Shown: positions 44,082 through 56,233, counted from the first letter of the stretch. The stretch: 64,000 nucleotides of DNA from Haematococcus lacustris (GCA_030144725.1 JASKMD010000031.1:7246808-7310807), one strand, 5' to 3'. Notes: generated by a model not told the origin, from the sequence alone. Made by a program: numbers and translations.

Positions 44082-47000
44082 ATGCACGACAGCGAGAATA
44101 TACTTGAAAGTGTCTTGCGGCAGAGTTTAAATATCCTGTGTCCAGGCGTCCATTCAGACCGGGTGCACACAGTATATCGAGACCTTTGCCGTGCGGTCGA
44201 GCAGCATGACAATCAAGCAACGACAGCCGAGGCTGTCTCACTTGTAAGTTGCTACCTTCATTGCTTATCATTCCAGCCATACGCATGTCTATGTAGCTGC
44301 TGTACTTGCAGCAAGATGACGGGGCGGCCGTCCAAGCAGCCCTGCTTTTCGTGACTCGTTGTACCACTCAGCTCCAGAGCGATGTCACTCCAAACAACCA
44401 TGGGCTGCCGATATCGAGAATTGTGGCCATGGCAGGCACCAAGTATGTTGCCCGGATATTGGTTCCATCGTTTTTAAGAGTTCCACAGCAAGTGTGTGCT
44501 GCGACTGCAGTCTCTTTGACTTCTTTCGCGAGCTTCCAGTGGTGTATGGCAAGCTTGCACAATACATTGAGACTAACCAGCTCAGCGTGCAGCAGCTTGA
44601 GGAAGTCAGCAGCGTCAAGGAATGGCAAAAGATGCTGGTCACCCTATCTTTGCTAGCAAAGAAGTACAAGGTGAGGTTGTTGGCTGGCAGGTATCAGGTG
44701 TGTTGAACAATGATGTTATTGTGGCAGCTAGCCTCATGCATGCTTCGTTGCACTGTTCCTCCGTAGGACTTGTTCAGCAGGTATTTATGTCACCTAAAGT
44801 ACAGTAAGGCTACCGCACAGAGGTTTGGCTGGATGCTTTACCTGGTGCTGAAGTCCAAACTGCTACCACGCTTCCCGGACCTCGTCAGGTGAGCATCGAT
44901 GAGTGTATGTACAGCTCTTGCACACTCAGTTGCGAAATTACCTGTTCAAGTATGGTCACCTGAAATATGTGTGCAGTTGCATGGAACTGCTGGTGTGTGT
45001 GATCAACCTGATGGTTGCACACTCGAACAAGCTCCCCCATGGGATGCCTCTAGCTGCAGACAACGTGCTGGACACTCTGACTGTCATCTCAGGTAAGGTA
45101 CTGTGTACTCCTAATCAGCCATCATGCAGTACAGCCTGCATCACCACAGTGAGGTGCTCATTGACTATTGATTGCTGTCCTGCAGATGGCCTGAAAACAA
45201 ACACGGACCAGGTGTTCAGGTTGCAAATGTCAGTCAACACGATAGTGAGCCAGCTGTTATCAGACTGCTTGAAGGGTAGTTCGCAGGAGAATGTGGATCT
45301 GCCAACAGTGAGTGGTCAGTAGATGCTGACCAGGATAGTGCAGCAACATGACCTAGCCAGCTTTGCACAGCTTATCTTTGTCCCAGCCACAACCAAGTGA
45401 TGTGCTATGCAGGGGTTACGTACTCACTGCGTGCAGCTGCCCGGCCTATTGTCTGACCATAAAGCTACCTCCAGCGTTATGAGCTTGCTTGAGAGGGAGT
45501 ATGATGCTGTGTACAGTCACCAAGGCGAGCTCGATGAGCGGGACTTTCTAGCCACAGACATGGCCCGCTTTGCTAGCCCCCGCATGTCCCCAGCTACAGC
45601 CTATAACTCCTCGACTCCTCTCCATCGTGGCGGGCGCAGCAGCATTCCCTCCTTGCAGCAGCTTGCCCCAAGTGAAATGCTGCGTAACTGCTCAGAACCT
45701 GCCTTGCAGCGCTGGCCTCTGAGTGCCTGGCCTTGCTCTCAATCTACATCTTCAGCAGCTGGGACGCTGCCCTGTGGCACTGTTAGCCCTGCTGCAGTCC
45801 CTGCAGTGCCGGGGTTGACTGCCTGGGCAGCATCTGCAAGACGGCTGCCAGCACCAGCCAGTGAAGCCAGTCCAGTGCTGCAGCCTGTGGGTCATAGTGC
45901 ACCCTGGACCCAACCCTTGCAGGCATCTGTTGGTGGGTGTGACACACCACCGACTGGGGCAGCATTATGCAGCCCTGCGCCATGCCACACTGGCAGCACT
46001 CGGTGGCAGTTAAATACCCAAAACCTCACTGGGCTTGCTTTCCAGACAAATAGGCTGGGTCCTGGCACCTTCAGCACTGTGCCTTCCCCAACCCCTTCAC
46101 CAGGTGGTCCTGCTCAGCAGCTTTGCCTGCTCGCTACAGCAAAGCAGCCGCAGGCCGCACTTCTCCAAGTTCAGGCAGCATCGCCTACCCCCCAGGTTGC
46201 CTGTGCACCTGAACATGCCGTGCCCTGTCCTCCAACTCCAGGCAGACAGGCAGCAGGCCCAGCGTACTCTCCACTGCCTTCTATGCACCTGGGCAGCAGT
46301 CAGCCTTCCATTGTGACCCCTATCACAGAGACCATGGGTTCTGCCGCCTGGTTGCGAAGCCTAACGCAACCTTTACCCTCGGGACCCTCCGCCACCCTGA
46401 AGGGGCTTCTTGCAGCCTGCCAGCCAGACCCTAGCCCCGTGATCGCTGGGCGCATAGTGGAAATGGTTGGATTGGTGCTGCCAGACGAGCAGCCTGCTCA
46501 GCTTCTGGCATTCCCTGTCATCCATCAAACAGCTGCCCAGGAGCGACGTGCAGAAGTGAGTGCCATGAGAAAATATAAGCAGGCATGGCCATTGCTGTAT
46601 GGCCAGTTGGAGCAAGATATAACAATGCAGCCATTTAGTGTGAGGTTGTAGAACCGCTTCAGGATTTAAATTTGTAGAAGCGCTGTTCAGTGCCCTGGCC
46701 TTATGCTCTGCAGGCCACCAAGCTATACTACCTGGTGCTGGAGCGTGTGATTACTGAAGAATGTAAGAGGACTGGACACACCCAGCTAGCAAGACCATCT
46801 TCAGCTGTGGTGCCCCCGCAGTGCCAGGATGCGCCAACAGAGCTCAGCACTGAAGGCAATACTCAGTCAGACTTGACTGCAGCTGCCAGAGTTGCGTACT
46901 GTGCGCTGCTCAACTCCACCAACTTCCACAAGGGTCTTGTGGCGTGCTGCTTGGAAGTCGTCATTGCCTCCTACAGGTAGGGTGTGGCTCTGACAGCACC

Positions 47001-50000
47001 TTGGCCCTCAGCCTTGAGCCTTCATTGCAATCGAACACACTAATTGTGGATCACTACGAAACAGTGTTTATTTATGTGTGGTGTTCCCATCGCACTGCAT
47101 GCTCATGGCCTATACATGGCATACACATGGTCATGGTCGCCTACCACCTGCAGCATTGCCTGACCCAGAGGGCTACACCGTAGAGTTGGCATGACACAAC
47201 ATGCACTAATTGAAAGCTGAGGACAGCTCAAAGTAGGGGCACACACTACTGTGCCACAGCAGGCTGCTGCTGCTGCTGGGCCTTGGGTGGCTTGTCTCGC
47301 AGCCGCTTGTAGCCCAGGCCTGGGTACTCCTTGCCCTTGGCTGGCAGAGCTCCCTGCTCTGGCCACCAGCACAGCTCCAGTGGGCGCCACTTGCTCTCCC
47401 CAATGCGCTGCATGTTCAGCGCTGCATTGCAGTCCCTGTCCAGCCACCTGCCTGGCTGCGGTGCTGGCTTGGCTTTGGCTGCCTTGCCCTTGCCCTTTGT
47501 GGGCTCAGCTGCCGGCTCAGCCTTGGTGCGCTTGCTGCGCTTGGCTGGCATGGGAGTGCTGGGCCCAGGCTCTGAGGCTGCTGCCGGTGTGGCTGCCTGG
47601 CTGCTGCGTGGGGCCTGTGGGGGCTTGCGTGGGGCTACTACCGGGCACCACATCATGCCCCGCACTGGCTGGTCACGCTGATGGCTCCAGGCTGGGCGCA
47701 GCAGGCGCTGTTCCACCTGCTCTGCTGGGGGCTTCCAGCCTGCAGGCCTGGTAGCCCTGCGCTTGTTCAGCTGCCTCTCACAGGGCTGCTGGCCATTCAC
47801 TGTTGAGCTGACCCGGGTGGTGCGGTGCTCATCCACAAGCACCACCCTGCCCCGCCGCTGGTCTGTGCCCCTGGGCCAGCCCCTGGGCCCGCAGCTGGAA
47901 ATGTGCCTTCAGCTTGCGTCGGGTTTTCTTGCACCCGCAAAGCACGGCGCCATCCGGGACTTTGATGACCTGCGGCCAAGAAACATTGACAGGCAACATT
48001 GACAGGCCGGGAAACAATGCGGGGACACCAACAGTGCGGGGGCATACAAGGCGGTATGCGCCCCCGTGCGCACCTGTCGTCGCTGGGTTTTCCATTCAGT
48101 TCTTCGCTCCTCGCGTTGTTTGCCTGGAGGGGTGCGAGGGCCTGCGCTGGCATGAACAGTAGCGATGTGAGCAGCGCGGAGTTCACCGGACTGCACAGTT
48201 GCAGCGGACCACACCACGACTACGACGAACCTTGTTTTCGCGGGCTTTCAATTGGATGCGGCACTGGATCCGCGCTACTGGGCCGCTTCCTCGGAGGCAT
48301 TGCGCCTCTAAGCTCATATCAGCTCACACCTGCTAATACCTACTTATACCCAGGAGGCGATGTCACTCACTCTTGCACTTCCAAAGGGCACTTCTAAAGG
48401 GCACTTCCGAAGGGCACTTCCAAACTCCAAAAGACACCCAAGCATGTGCTCACCGTTGCTGGCTCTGATAGCACACACAGTACGTGGGTAACAGTGCATG
48501 AAGACACCACTCATCATGATTGAATCTGTACCTGGAACACTTGGCATCCAATGTGTACGCAGGATGGTGTCCGCTGCCTTCCCCAAGGTTCTAGATGCCC
48601 TTCAGCTGCAAGCTTTTGACCTTTCGAAGATTGTACAACCCTTCGTCAAGCACATGCCTGGCCTGCCGCTGTGAGTCACTCCCCTGCCTATTACTCATCT
48701 GCTCTGGTGTATACAGCCTGCTTTGTCCGCACAGCAGTTCTCTTCAGGCCCTTGCACCCAAGCCGCGAGCCAACCCTTCTTCATGTTGTGGCTGTGTTGC
48801 AGGGAACTGAAGCGACATTTGTTTTGGATTGAGGAGCGCATCATTGAGTCCCTGGCCTGGGAGCGAGGCTCACGGCTGTACGATGTCCTGGCAGCCACCC
48901 ATGTTAGCTCCAACTCAGCTGTCCTCCAACGCAACGCTGCATGCAAACCGAGCATGCCTCAGCTGTCTCAAGGCCATGCGGTTGCAGCTCAGGAGGCACC
49001 CACAGCACCAGCGCAGGGTGATTGTGAGGCTAAGGCCTCCCATGCCCTCTCAATGGGTCGAATGCAAATCTCCAGCCCGGACCATCAGGAGGCAAATGGT
49101 CAGACTACAATGCAGCCCCCTTCACAACAGGCAACAGTGGGCGGGCCGCCAGGGTCACTCACTCTGCAGCCCGAGTGCAGCAGCCTGGGCGGCACCCTGT
49201 TGGCAGGCGCGCCAGCCTCTCCAAAACGCACCCCAGACCTTGCATCCTTTGTTTCTCCAGCCAAGCGAGGTTGGTGACATGCCTGTTGCTTGGATCAACA
49301 GCCACCTGGCATACATCACAGCCACCACCACCTGCCAGTTCTATCTCCGTTTCGCCCCTGTTTGCTACATTGTCTTGCTTGCCTAGATTGCCCCCTAGAG
49401 ACCAAACAGCCCCCACTTCTCTCACTAGGGCCTCCACTTGAATTGGACCACTAGGGAGCACTAGTGGGACTACTCAAGATGGTGTTCAGGCCTGCCCGAG
49501 CCCTGGCCGAGTTCAAACCTTGTCTTGCTGTGCCGTCCTTCGGAGGCAGCCAGTCTTAAATGGCCAGGCATTTCGGGTGCCTACTGCCCTGCAGTCCGCT
49601 CACATGAAGGCACCGTATCCAATCTCGCAGCTCAAAGCAGCCAAGCCCAAGGCGGTGCAGTGTCAGCACCCTCAGACTCTGGAGCCCAGGGGCTGAGCCA
49701 TGCCACTTGCAGCCTCGGGCAGCGGAGTGCTGCAGCCTGTGACACTCTGCCACCACAGCCAGCAAAGGCTTCTGGCTGGCATGCCTCCCCTGACACACCT
49801 CCAACCTGCTGTGCACTGCAGCCGCTGCCAGCAGGCGTTGGTCAGCCCCTTACTGCAGCTGCTCTGGCAGCCATGCCCCCTAGCGCAGCGTCTGCTCTGA
49901 GCGTGACGCACGACTTCTTGCGCAAGGCCCTGAAGCTTGCCTGGTTCAGGCTGGGTTGGCTGTGCCAAGCATTGAGCGGCCTCCCCCTCAGCCCAGCTGA

Positions 50001-51207
50001 GCTGAGGCAACGGGTGTATGACACTGTGGAGCACGCTTTGTACCAGCACACATGCCTGCTGTACAACCGTCACCTGGACCAGATTGTGCTGTGCGCTCTC
50101 TATGGATACTGCAAGGTGGGGTGGGTGTGTGGGCTGATAAGAGCCAGCAGCCCTGGTACCTGCACACCGTCTTATAGTCTGATGGCGCTTGACATGTGTG
50201 TAAGCCAGTTTTCAATTTATGCAGAGCCATGTGCATCTTAACAGCTTACTACATGTTTTGTTTGGTGGTGGTGCAGGTTCACAAGATGGCCAACATCAGC
50301 TTTAAGGAAATCATAGTGCACTACCGCCGTCAACCCCAAGCCTCACAGACCGTTTTCCGATCAGTGGTTCTGAAGCAGAGCCTGCCTGAGTTGCAAGTCC
50401 TAGCCCGGGGTGACATCATTGCATTCTACAACCAGCTATTTGTGCCGCTCATGAAACAGTTCCTGCTGAGGGATGGTGGCACGGCACCCACAGGTCTGCC
50501 ACCCATTCCCCCCCCCTGCGCCGCCTTACCCAGCCAACAGATGTTGAGAGGCTCCCCTGCTCGACACCCTCCCCCCATGCCAGGCACTGGGGCGCCCTCT
50601 GTCCCCAGCCCCTGCCCTGCCCACCCAAAGACCGCACCACGGCCCCCCCTCGCTGCCAGCCCGCTGGGGCTGCCTCCCTCCCACCCCACACCCACCAAGC
50701 AGCTGCCAGGCAACAGCTTGATCCGGCTGTCCCCTAGGACGGGTGTTGGGATGCAGCCAGCCCAGGGACCTGGGGCAGCGCCTGCAGCCCTGGCGGCTGG
50801 GGCCCCCGTGTCTGGCCCTGACCGCACTCAGCAGGCGGGGCAGTTGGTGCAGACAGTCACTGGCTTCTTCCCAGCTCTGTCCAGTAAAGCCTGTCAGCCG
50901 GCCCCGCCCTCTCCCTCACCTGATGGCAAGCTGGCTGGGAGGAAGGCAGAGCCAGCTACAAAGGGCGCAGCAGCAGTCGAAGTGGTGGCCAGCTTGGAGA
51001 ATGCCCGCTCAGCACCCCTGACCTGTGGAAGGCTGCAGCCTACTGACTACGTCATACCGTGAGTGCCGCATGCATGGCTGCATGCTGTCGGGTCTTAATG
51101 CTCCCGTGACGCGCACGGAAAACAAGTGCCATGGGAGATAATGGTGTGTGTGCTTCTTTCCTGCATCCAGGCCAGGAAAGGGCTTCAGCTTTGCCATCAT
51201 CAACTGA
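44082..51207 (+). CDS. RBR (MAT3): retinoblastoma-related protein (MAT3/RBR type)
   Basis: Thirteen exons in consistent phase: 44082-44243, 44312-44442, 44511-44670, 44767-44888, 44977-45092, 45186-45307, 45413-46639, 46714-46976, 48563-48670, 48803-49269, 49595-50115, 50277-51058 and 51171-51207. They give 1405 residues and TGA. The N-region has LFDFFRELPVVYGKL and FGWMLYLVLKSKLLPRFPDL. The A pocket (from about 573) has TPITETMGSAAWLRSL and FHKGLVACCLEVVIASY, then AFDLSKIVQPFVKHMPGLP and RHLFWIEERIIESLAW. The B pocket (about 1066-1195) has FLRKALKLAWFRLGWLC, DQIVLCALYGYCK, ISFKEIIVHYRRQPQ and DIIAFYNQLFVP. It ends in a long Pro-rich tail. The protein restrains E2F-driven S-phase entry in the nucleus. 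Volvocine orthologues are named MAT3 for linkage to mating type. Intron 8 carries transposon debris. Confidence 0.93.
46990..47960 (-). pseudogene. Fanzor-like copy D in intron 8 of the retinoblastoma gene
   Basis: The minus strand encodes VLVDEHRTTRVSSTVNGQQP (RuvC-II, Glu kept), GMMWCPVV (ribbon position), [18 protein letters not shown] and [17 protein letters not shown] (RuvC-III), then a KGKEYPGLGYKRLRDKPP tail. It is one open frame from about 47845 to 47246, better preserved than the others, but RuvC-I and the N-terminus are absent. The 3' tail repeat is at 46990-47215. Confidence 0.8.
48340..48562. repeat. 12-mer repeat patch at the end of intron 8
   Basis: CACTTCCAAAGGGCACTTCTAAAGGG at 48376-48425 matches the 41940-42118 repeats. 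The remainder is intron sequence leading to the acceptor CGCAG at 48562. Confidence 0.6.
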
Positions 51208-51964
51208 ACCTGACTACCTGCCCGGCTGCAAGGCATGGCTGCGCTGTGATGTCAGAGGAAGCCCTGGCACCATGCCAGGTTGGTAGACAGCCCTCCATAC
51301 GTGGTGCTTCTCATGCATGGTGCCCTGCCAATTATTAAAGGTAACCTCAAGGGCAGGCACCCTAGCTTTGTTCAGATCCAGTTTGTTCCAGCACATGTAT
51401 TCCCTACAAGTCAGCCAGGACTGTGTTGTCAGATGCCTGACTGATTCCCGACCCCCATCCGGAGGTGGGGCGACTCTTCTTCGCCCGCACACTATGGCAG
51501 GTGTCTGACCCACAGGTCGTCACAGGGGCTCCCCCGGGCTGCCTGTGACACCCAGGCCTGTCCATCACTGCTGCATGACAGGCTGTCCATGCCCCAGATT
51601 TGTTCCCTTGGTCACGGACAGACCCTGAGGCACAGCTGCTGGTGTCAAGCAGCCAGCTGCCATGTCTAGCTCGTTCTGCCACAGGTGCCATGTCGATCTT
51701 GTCTAGCTAGTTCAGCCGCAGGTCTGCTTCTTGCGTGGGGTGCAGCTACCCGTTTTGTTTTTGCATCACCAGTGACAACCAGGGGCTGACGTTGTACATG
51801 GTGCACACGCAAGAATGAATGCTAGGCAGGATGCATGTGGAGCCCCTACATGTGCTACTCCTTGCATACATAATCACAGTCATCTCGTCTGTGTCTGTCT
51901 ATGGCCAACAAGTTGAAATGGCAGCTAAGGCCTGGCCTGGTTTTGTGTCCCGCTCCATGTAATT
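51208..51964. other. 3' flank of the retinoblastoma-related gene, no gene recognised
   Basis: Presumed 3' UTR and spacer. TGTAA occurs at 51958-51962 and 51969-51973 and could serve polyadenylation, but this is the edge of the Fanzor module, so the link is uncertain. Confidence 0.4.
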
Positions 51965-52850
51965 GATATGTAATGGACCTCACTTCCGCCCCACTCCGGT
52001 TGCCGGCGCTCCGGTTAGATGCCAACCTGATGCACACCCCAACACAGCCACTCCGCTTGGATAATGTAACTAAATCCCTGAGATGCCCCCGAGGGCGAAA
52101 CGCAAGCGCCCCGTCTCTCCCACTCGGAGTGCAGCCGGTAAGCCGAGATGCTCAACGACAGGCTAGACTCCCCCGAAGCTAACTGACGACGCGACGCAGT
52201 GTGCGCCACGCGACATTGCGACTCCGTGCATCAAATCCTGCCGTGCGTGTGCTGTGCTTTCCCGTGTCTGCAGCTGCCAGTGGCAGTGGGCAGCAAGTCC
52301 AGGGGCAGGGGCAGCCTGTCAAGGTAGTAATTGCAGAGAGGCGCCAGGTCATCAAGGCAGCTCTGCGTGGTCTTGTGGAGGCAGCCCAGCCTGACCTCAG
52401 CCCAGCTGAGGTAGACGCAGTTGTGGCAGAGGTCAACAAGCGTATGACCATGGGCAGCAAGCAGTGTGTCCTGGCAGCAGTCATGAGCCTGACAGTGTTG
52501 CTCCTGTCCTTCCTAGGTCAGCCCACTCCAGGGTTCCCAGCAGCAGCAGGTCCAGCCCCAGGTCCCCCTCCCCCACCTGACCCAGCCCACCCTCCCTATG
52601 CCCACCCCCGCATTCCCACACGCATCTCCCCCCGCACAGCAGCCGCCCCAGCCCAGCTGCCTCCCCCAGTGCAGCTGGGTATCTGGGATCCACAGCTGCT
52701 GGCACAGATCAGGGACGCCATGGAGCTGATTGCCAAGGCCAGCGTGATTGAGCACATGATGCGTGGCCCCCACCACCACGGCATCAGGCTGCTGCCCGGT
52801 GAGGTGGCTGCCTTTGAGCAGCCCAGCAGTGCCTGGCCGGTGGTTGGGAG
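51965..52850 (+). pseudogene. detached Fanzor N-terminal module, copy 1
   Basis: Same upstream flank (GATATGTAATGGACCTCACT) and exon 1 (MPPRAKRKRPVSPTRSAA, 52082-52136) as Fanzor copy A. A GT-AG intron follows, then exon 2 from 52272 with VIKAALRGLVEAAQPDLSP, the Pro-rich linker and LLPGEVAAFEQP. The homology stops at AWPV and a stop follows at 52873. No RuvC part follows, so it is a truncated element, or at most a short DNA-binding-like protein of about 215 residues. Confidence 0.72.
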
Positions 52851-53026
52851 TCGGACCGAGTCTGCTCCCAAATAGAAGGCAGGGCAGTGCCCGCAAAGAT
52901 GAGCTTTCTCGCATGCAGCATTGTATACGTGCACTACCAAAGCAAAGTCTCAATAATGCACGTAACGGCAGTGACTAGGCATCTCATGCTCTTTAACCCA
53001 CTGACATTGCATTGATGTCTTCCATC

Positions 53027-53439
53027 CAGTGATGGGTAATACGTGTATCGATACAGGAAATACAAGAAAATACAAGAAAAAACGTGTACTTTTTGTATCG
53101 ATACAATACAGCGATACAGAGGCAACATGTCACGCGTGAAAGGAGCAGCGCAGCCAGTCTGCAGCCTGTCCTTGATGTCTGGGCAGCACGGCGACGTCGG
53201 AAAGTCAGGGCCTCCCAACTCTGATGTTCTTGCATGTAAAACCGGCACATGCGACCGACTGCTCCGGGAGCAGGCCGATAGCTTTAGCCCCGCGCGGCAT
53301 GCCTTTAGCGCGGACTCTAGTATTGGAAGCAACCAGCAGCTGCATCGAAGGCATCCACGCAACTTGCCGGCCGGCACTTGTATTTTTTTAATACGATACG
53401 TGTATTTTTGTATTATACAAAAAATACGTATCGGTATCG
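53027..53439. mobile_element. hAT MITE, right end lost in the gap
   Basis: Starts CAGTGATGGGTAATACGTG after CTTCCATC, identical to the intact copy at 58053-58494, and runs into the N gap. Confidence 0.85.
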
Positions 53440-53939
53440 NNNNNNNNNNNNNNNNNNNNNNNNNNNNNNNNNNNNNNNNNNNNNNNNNNNNNNNNNNNNN
53501 NNNNNNNNNNNNNNNNNNNNNNNNNNNNNNNNNNNNNNNNNNNNNNNNNNNNNNNNNNNNNNNNNNNNNNNNNNNNNNNNNNNNNNNNNNNNNNNNNNNN
53601 NNNNNNNNNNNNNNNNNNNNNNNNNNNNNNNNNNNNNNNNNNNNNNNNNNNNNNNNNNNNNNNNNNNNNNNNNNNNNNNNNNNNNNNNNNNNNNNNNNNN
53701 NNNNNNNNNNNNNNNNNNNNNNNNNNNNNNNNNNNNNNNNNNNNNNNNNNNNNNNNNNNNNNNNNNNNNNNNNNNNNNNNNNNNNNNNNNNNNNNNNNNN
53801 NNNNNNNNNNNNNNNNNNNNNNNNNNNNNNNNNNNNNNNNNNNNNNNNNNNNNNNNNNNNNNNNNNNNNNNNNNNNNNNNNNNNNNNNNNNNNNNNNNNN
53901 NNNNNNNNNNNNNNNNNNNNNNNNNNNNNNNNNNNNNNN
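53440..53939. other. assembly gap (500 N)
   Basis: Exactly 500 N between the truncated MITE and a gag gene on the minus strand. The true distance is unknown. Confidence 0.99.
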
Positions 53940-55156
53940 CCTGCCTGCTTGGACTTCTGTCTGCCCACAGCAAACAGCATCAGGTCATTCAGGTCTGTCC
54001 ATGGCTGCCCGTTAGTCATGACAGCACATTCACGTCGCATGTCATGATTCAGCCCTTGCACATACAGTTCACATAAGGCCAGAGGAGGGAGTGATGGCAC
54101 TTTCTGCGCCAACAACCGGAATGCCACATTGTACTGTGCAACTGACTGCTCTCCCTGCACGCACTCTTTGTTGATGAGCCGCCGGGTTGCATCATGTGTG
54201 ACTTGCACTGTGTTAACACCCACCAGCTCCTCAAAGAGCGCTTGGGTCTCCGCATTTGGCATCTGGTCACTCTCCACTCCCACCTGCTCAAGCACGGCAT
54301 ACATAGCCTCTTTGATGGGTTCAGCCACGTGCATCAGCACAGCATCACACAGCGGCAAGTTGGCTGCCTTAGCCCAACGGTGCACTTCAAGCATGAACAG
54401 CTTTGCGTTACGTCCTTTCTCAGTATCATTCACACTCCACTCTTTAGGAGATGGCATCACAGCCCTAAAGCTGCTCACCTGTGGTTGAGCCCCGCGGGCA
54501 GCACCATCCACGCCGTTGCCACCCCCGGCTCCTCCATCCGGGCCGCCAGGGCCCCCAGGACCACCAGGACCGCCTGGCCCACCCGGCCCACCAGGACCTC
54601 CAGGACCTCCAGGACCTCCAGGACCGCTAGGACCACTAGGGCCACCAGGACCCCCAGGGCCTCCATGCCCGCCGAACCCGCTGGGGCCACTGCCCCCGGG
54701 ACCACTGCCCCCACTCGGGTCGCCCGACCCGACACGGTCACCACTGCCAAGGGAGCTGGCCACACCACTGCCGAGGGCTGAACCACTACCACCCGTGCCA
54801 CTAGGGCCACCGGCGTGCGTAGGGCCACCACTTTGCACAATGACAGCAGCGGCACTGACAGGCACAGCTGAGGCAGGGCTGACATGGGCTGATCCCTGCC
54901 GGCGCTGCAGCTCCTGCTGGAGCTCCTCGAGAGACAAACTCGTCAAAGTGCCTTCCGCACGATGACCGGCCCCGCTAGGAGACCTAGGCACCTCTGCAAA
55001 CGAGACACGTGCAGAGGGCACACCCAACATTGCAAGCACGTCTTTAGTAGAGACATTAGCCTGGTTCAAAGCATGCTGCAATTCAGCTCTCTTAGCTGCA
55101 GACATAACTGCAGGCAACAATGTCTTGGGCCTTTGCCCACTGGCTGCAGGCTGCAT
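53940..55156 (-). CDS. retrotransposon Gag with collagen-like Gly-Pro-Gly run (partial)
   Basis: Starts at the ATG complementary to 55154-55156 and is open for 405 codons into the gap. N-terminal: coiled-coil-like AELQHALNQANVSTKDVLAM and SLEELQQELQRRQ. Middle (54500-54750): a low-complexity Gly-Pro-Gly/Gly-Ser stretch. C-terminal: a Ty3-type capsid region with FMLEVHRWAKAANLP, RLINKECVQGEQSVAQY, LYVQGLNHDMRRE and LNDLMLFAVGRQ. The zinc knuckle and pol would lie in the gap or are missing. It is distinct in sequence from the 9-kb Gag. Confidence 0.8.
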
Positions 55157-55585
55157 GCTAACCACGACTAGACAGTGTAAAGTCTATTGAGAGGCGAACA
55201 CCTAGTGCGCTAAAGCTCTAGCAGGCCATACCCAAATCGAGGGCTGCCAGCTCGGCCTCCGCCATGGTGATTGCGTCCCCGTTCGACATGTAGTCCCTAC
55301 AGGTAGTGCTGATGTCGATGTCCTTCCAGAAATCGCGTAGCGGGGTTGGTCGGAAACCACCGCTGTTGCGGTGGCACTTCTCTATTCTCGCGGAGTGACT
55401 AGACCAATTCAACGGACGAGGGCAGAGATTCGTTAGAGCTGCGCGTGCTAGCACAGGACGTCCGCCTGGGAGTCGAACCCAGCGTTTGACACCGGTCATT
55501 GGTCGTCGTCTCACTCTTGGACCGATCGCGAGCGCAGGGTTACCATTACATGGCATGGGAAGCGTTCGTGCCTTGCACCGTAACA
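55157..55585 (-). other. gag leader / LTR-side flank
   Basis: About 430 bp upstream of the gag start, between it and the duplicated segment. It probably holds the leader or part of an LTR, but no paired LTR is visible. A tRNA-like B-box sequence occurs on the minus strand at 55466-55482 (GGTTCGACTCC). Confidence 0.4.
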
Positions 55586-56233
55586 CTCGACACCCTCCCC
55601 CCATGCCAGGCACTGGGGCGCCCTCTGTCCCCAGCCCCTGCCCTGCCCACCCAAAGACCGCACCACGGCCCCCCCTCGCTGCCAGCCCGCTGGGGCTGCC
55701 TCCCTCCCACCCCACACCCACCAAGCAGCTGCCAGGCAACAGCTTGATCCGGCTGTCCCCTAGGACGGGTGTTGGGATGCAGCCAGCCCAGGGACCTGGG
55801 GCAGCGCCTGCAGCCCTGGCGGCTGGGGCCCCCGTGTCTGGCCCTGACCGCACTCAGCAGGCGGGGCAGTTGGTGCAGACAGTCACTGGCTTCTTCCCAG
55901 CTCTGTCCAGTAAAGCCTGTCAGCCGGCCCCGCCCTCTCCCTCACCTGATGGCAAGCTGGCTGGGAGGAAGGCAGAGCCAGCTACAAAGGGCGCAGCAGC
56001 AGTCGAAGTGGTGGCCAGCTTGGAGAATGCCCGCTCAGCACCCCTGACCTGTGGAAGGCTGCAGCCTACTGACTACGTCATACCGTGAGTGCCGCATGCA
56101 TGGCTGCATGCTGTCGGGTCTTAATGCTCCCGTGACGCGCACGGAAAACAAGTGCCATGGGAGATAATGGTGTGTGTGCTTCTTTCCTGCATCCAGGCCA
56201 GGAAAGGGCTTCAGCTTTGCCATCATCAACTGA
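55586..56233 (+). pseudogene. duplicated 3' end of the retinoblastoma-related gene
   Basis: Contains the last part of exon 12 (from RHPPPMPGTG, about 165 codons), its GTGAGT donor, the intron and terminal exon 13. It lacks all pocket sequences and any promoter seen here, so it is a truncated duplicate. Confidence 0.88.

Larger units (their letters stand above)
50560..53439. repeat. direct segmental duplication, copy 1
   Basis: Matches 55586-58465 at a constant offset of 5026, with only a few substitutions seen (for example near 51707, 51786 and 51816). Contents: the end of retinoblastoma exon 12, exon 13, the 3' flank, a Fanzor N-terminal module and most of a hAT MITE. It ends at the gap. 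Confidence 0.95.

Noticed and set aside
55460..55530. Possible tRNA gene on the minus strand (T-arm like CTGGGTTCGACTCCCAG)
   Set aside because: A perfect B-box and a 5-bp T-stem are present, but the 3' acceptor GCGGACG has no matching 5' strand at the right distance and no anticodon arm forms. At most a tRNA-derived remnant or chance.
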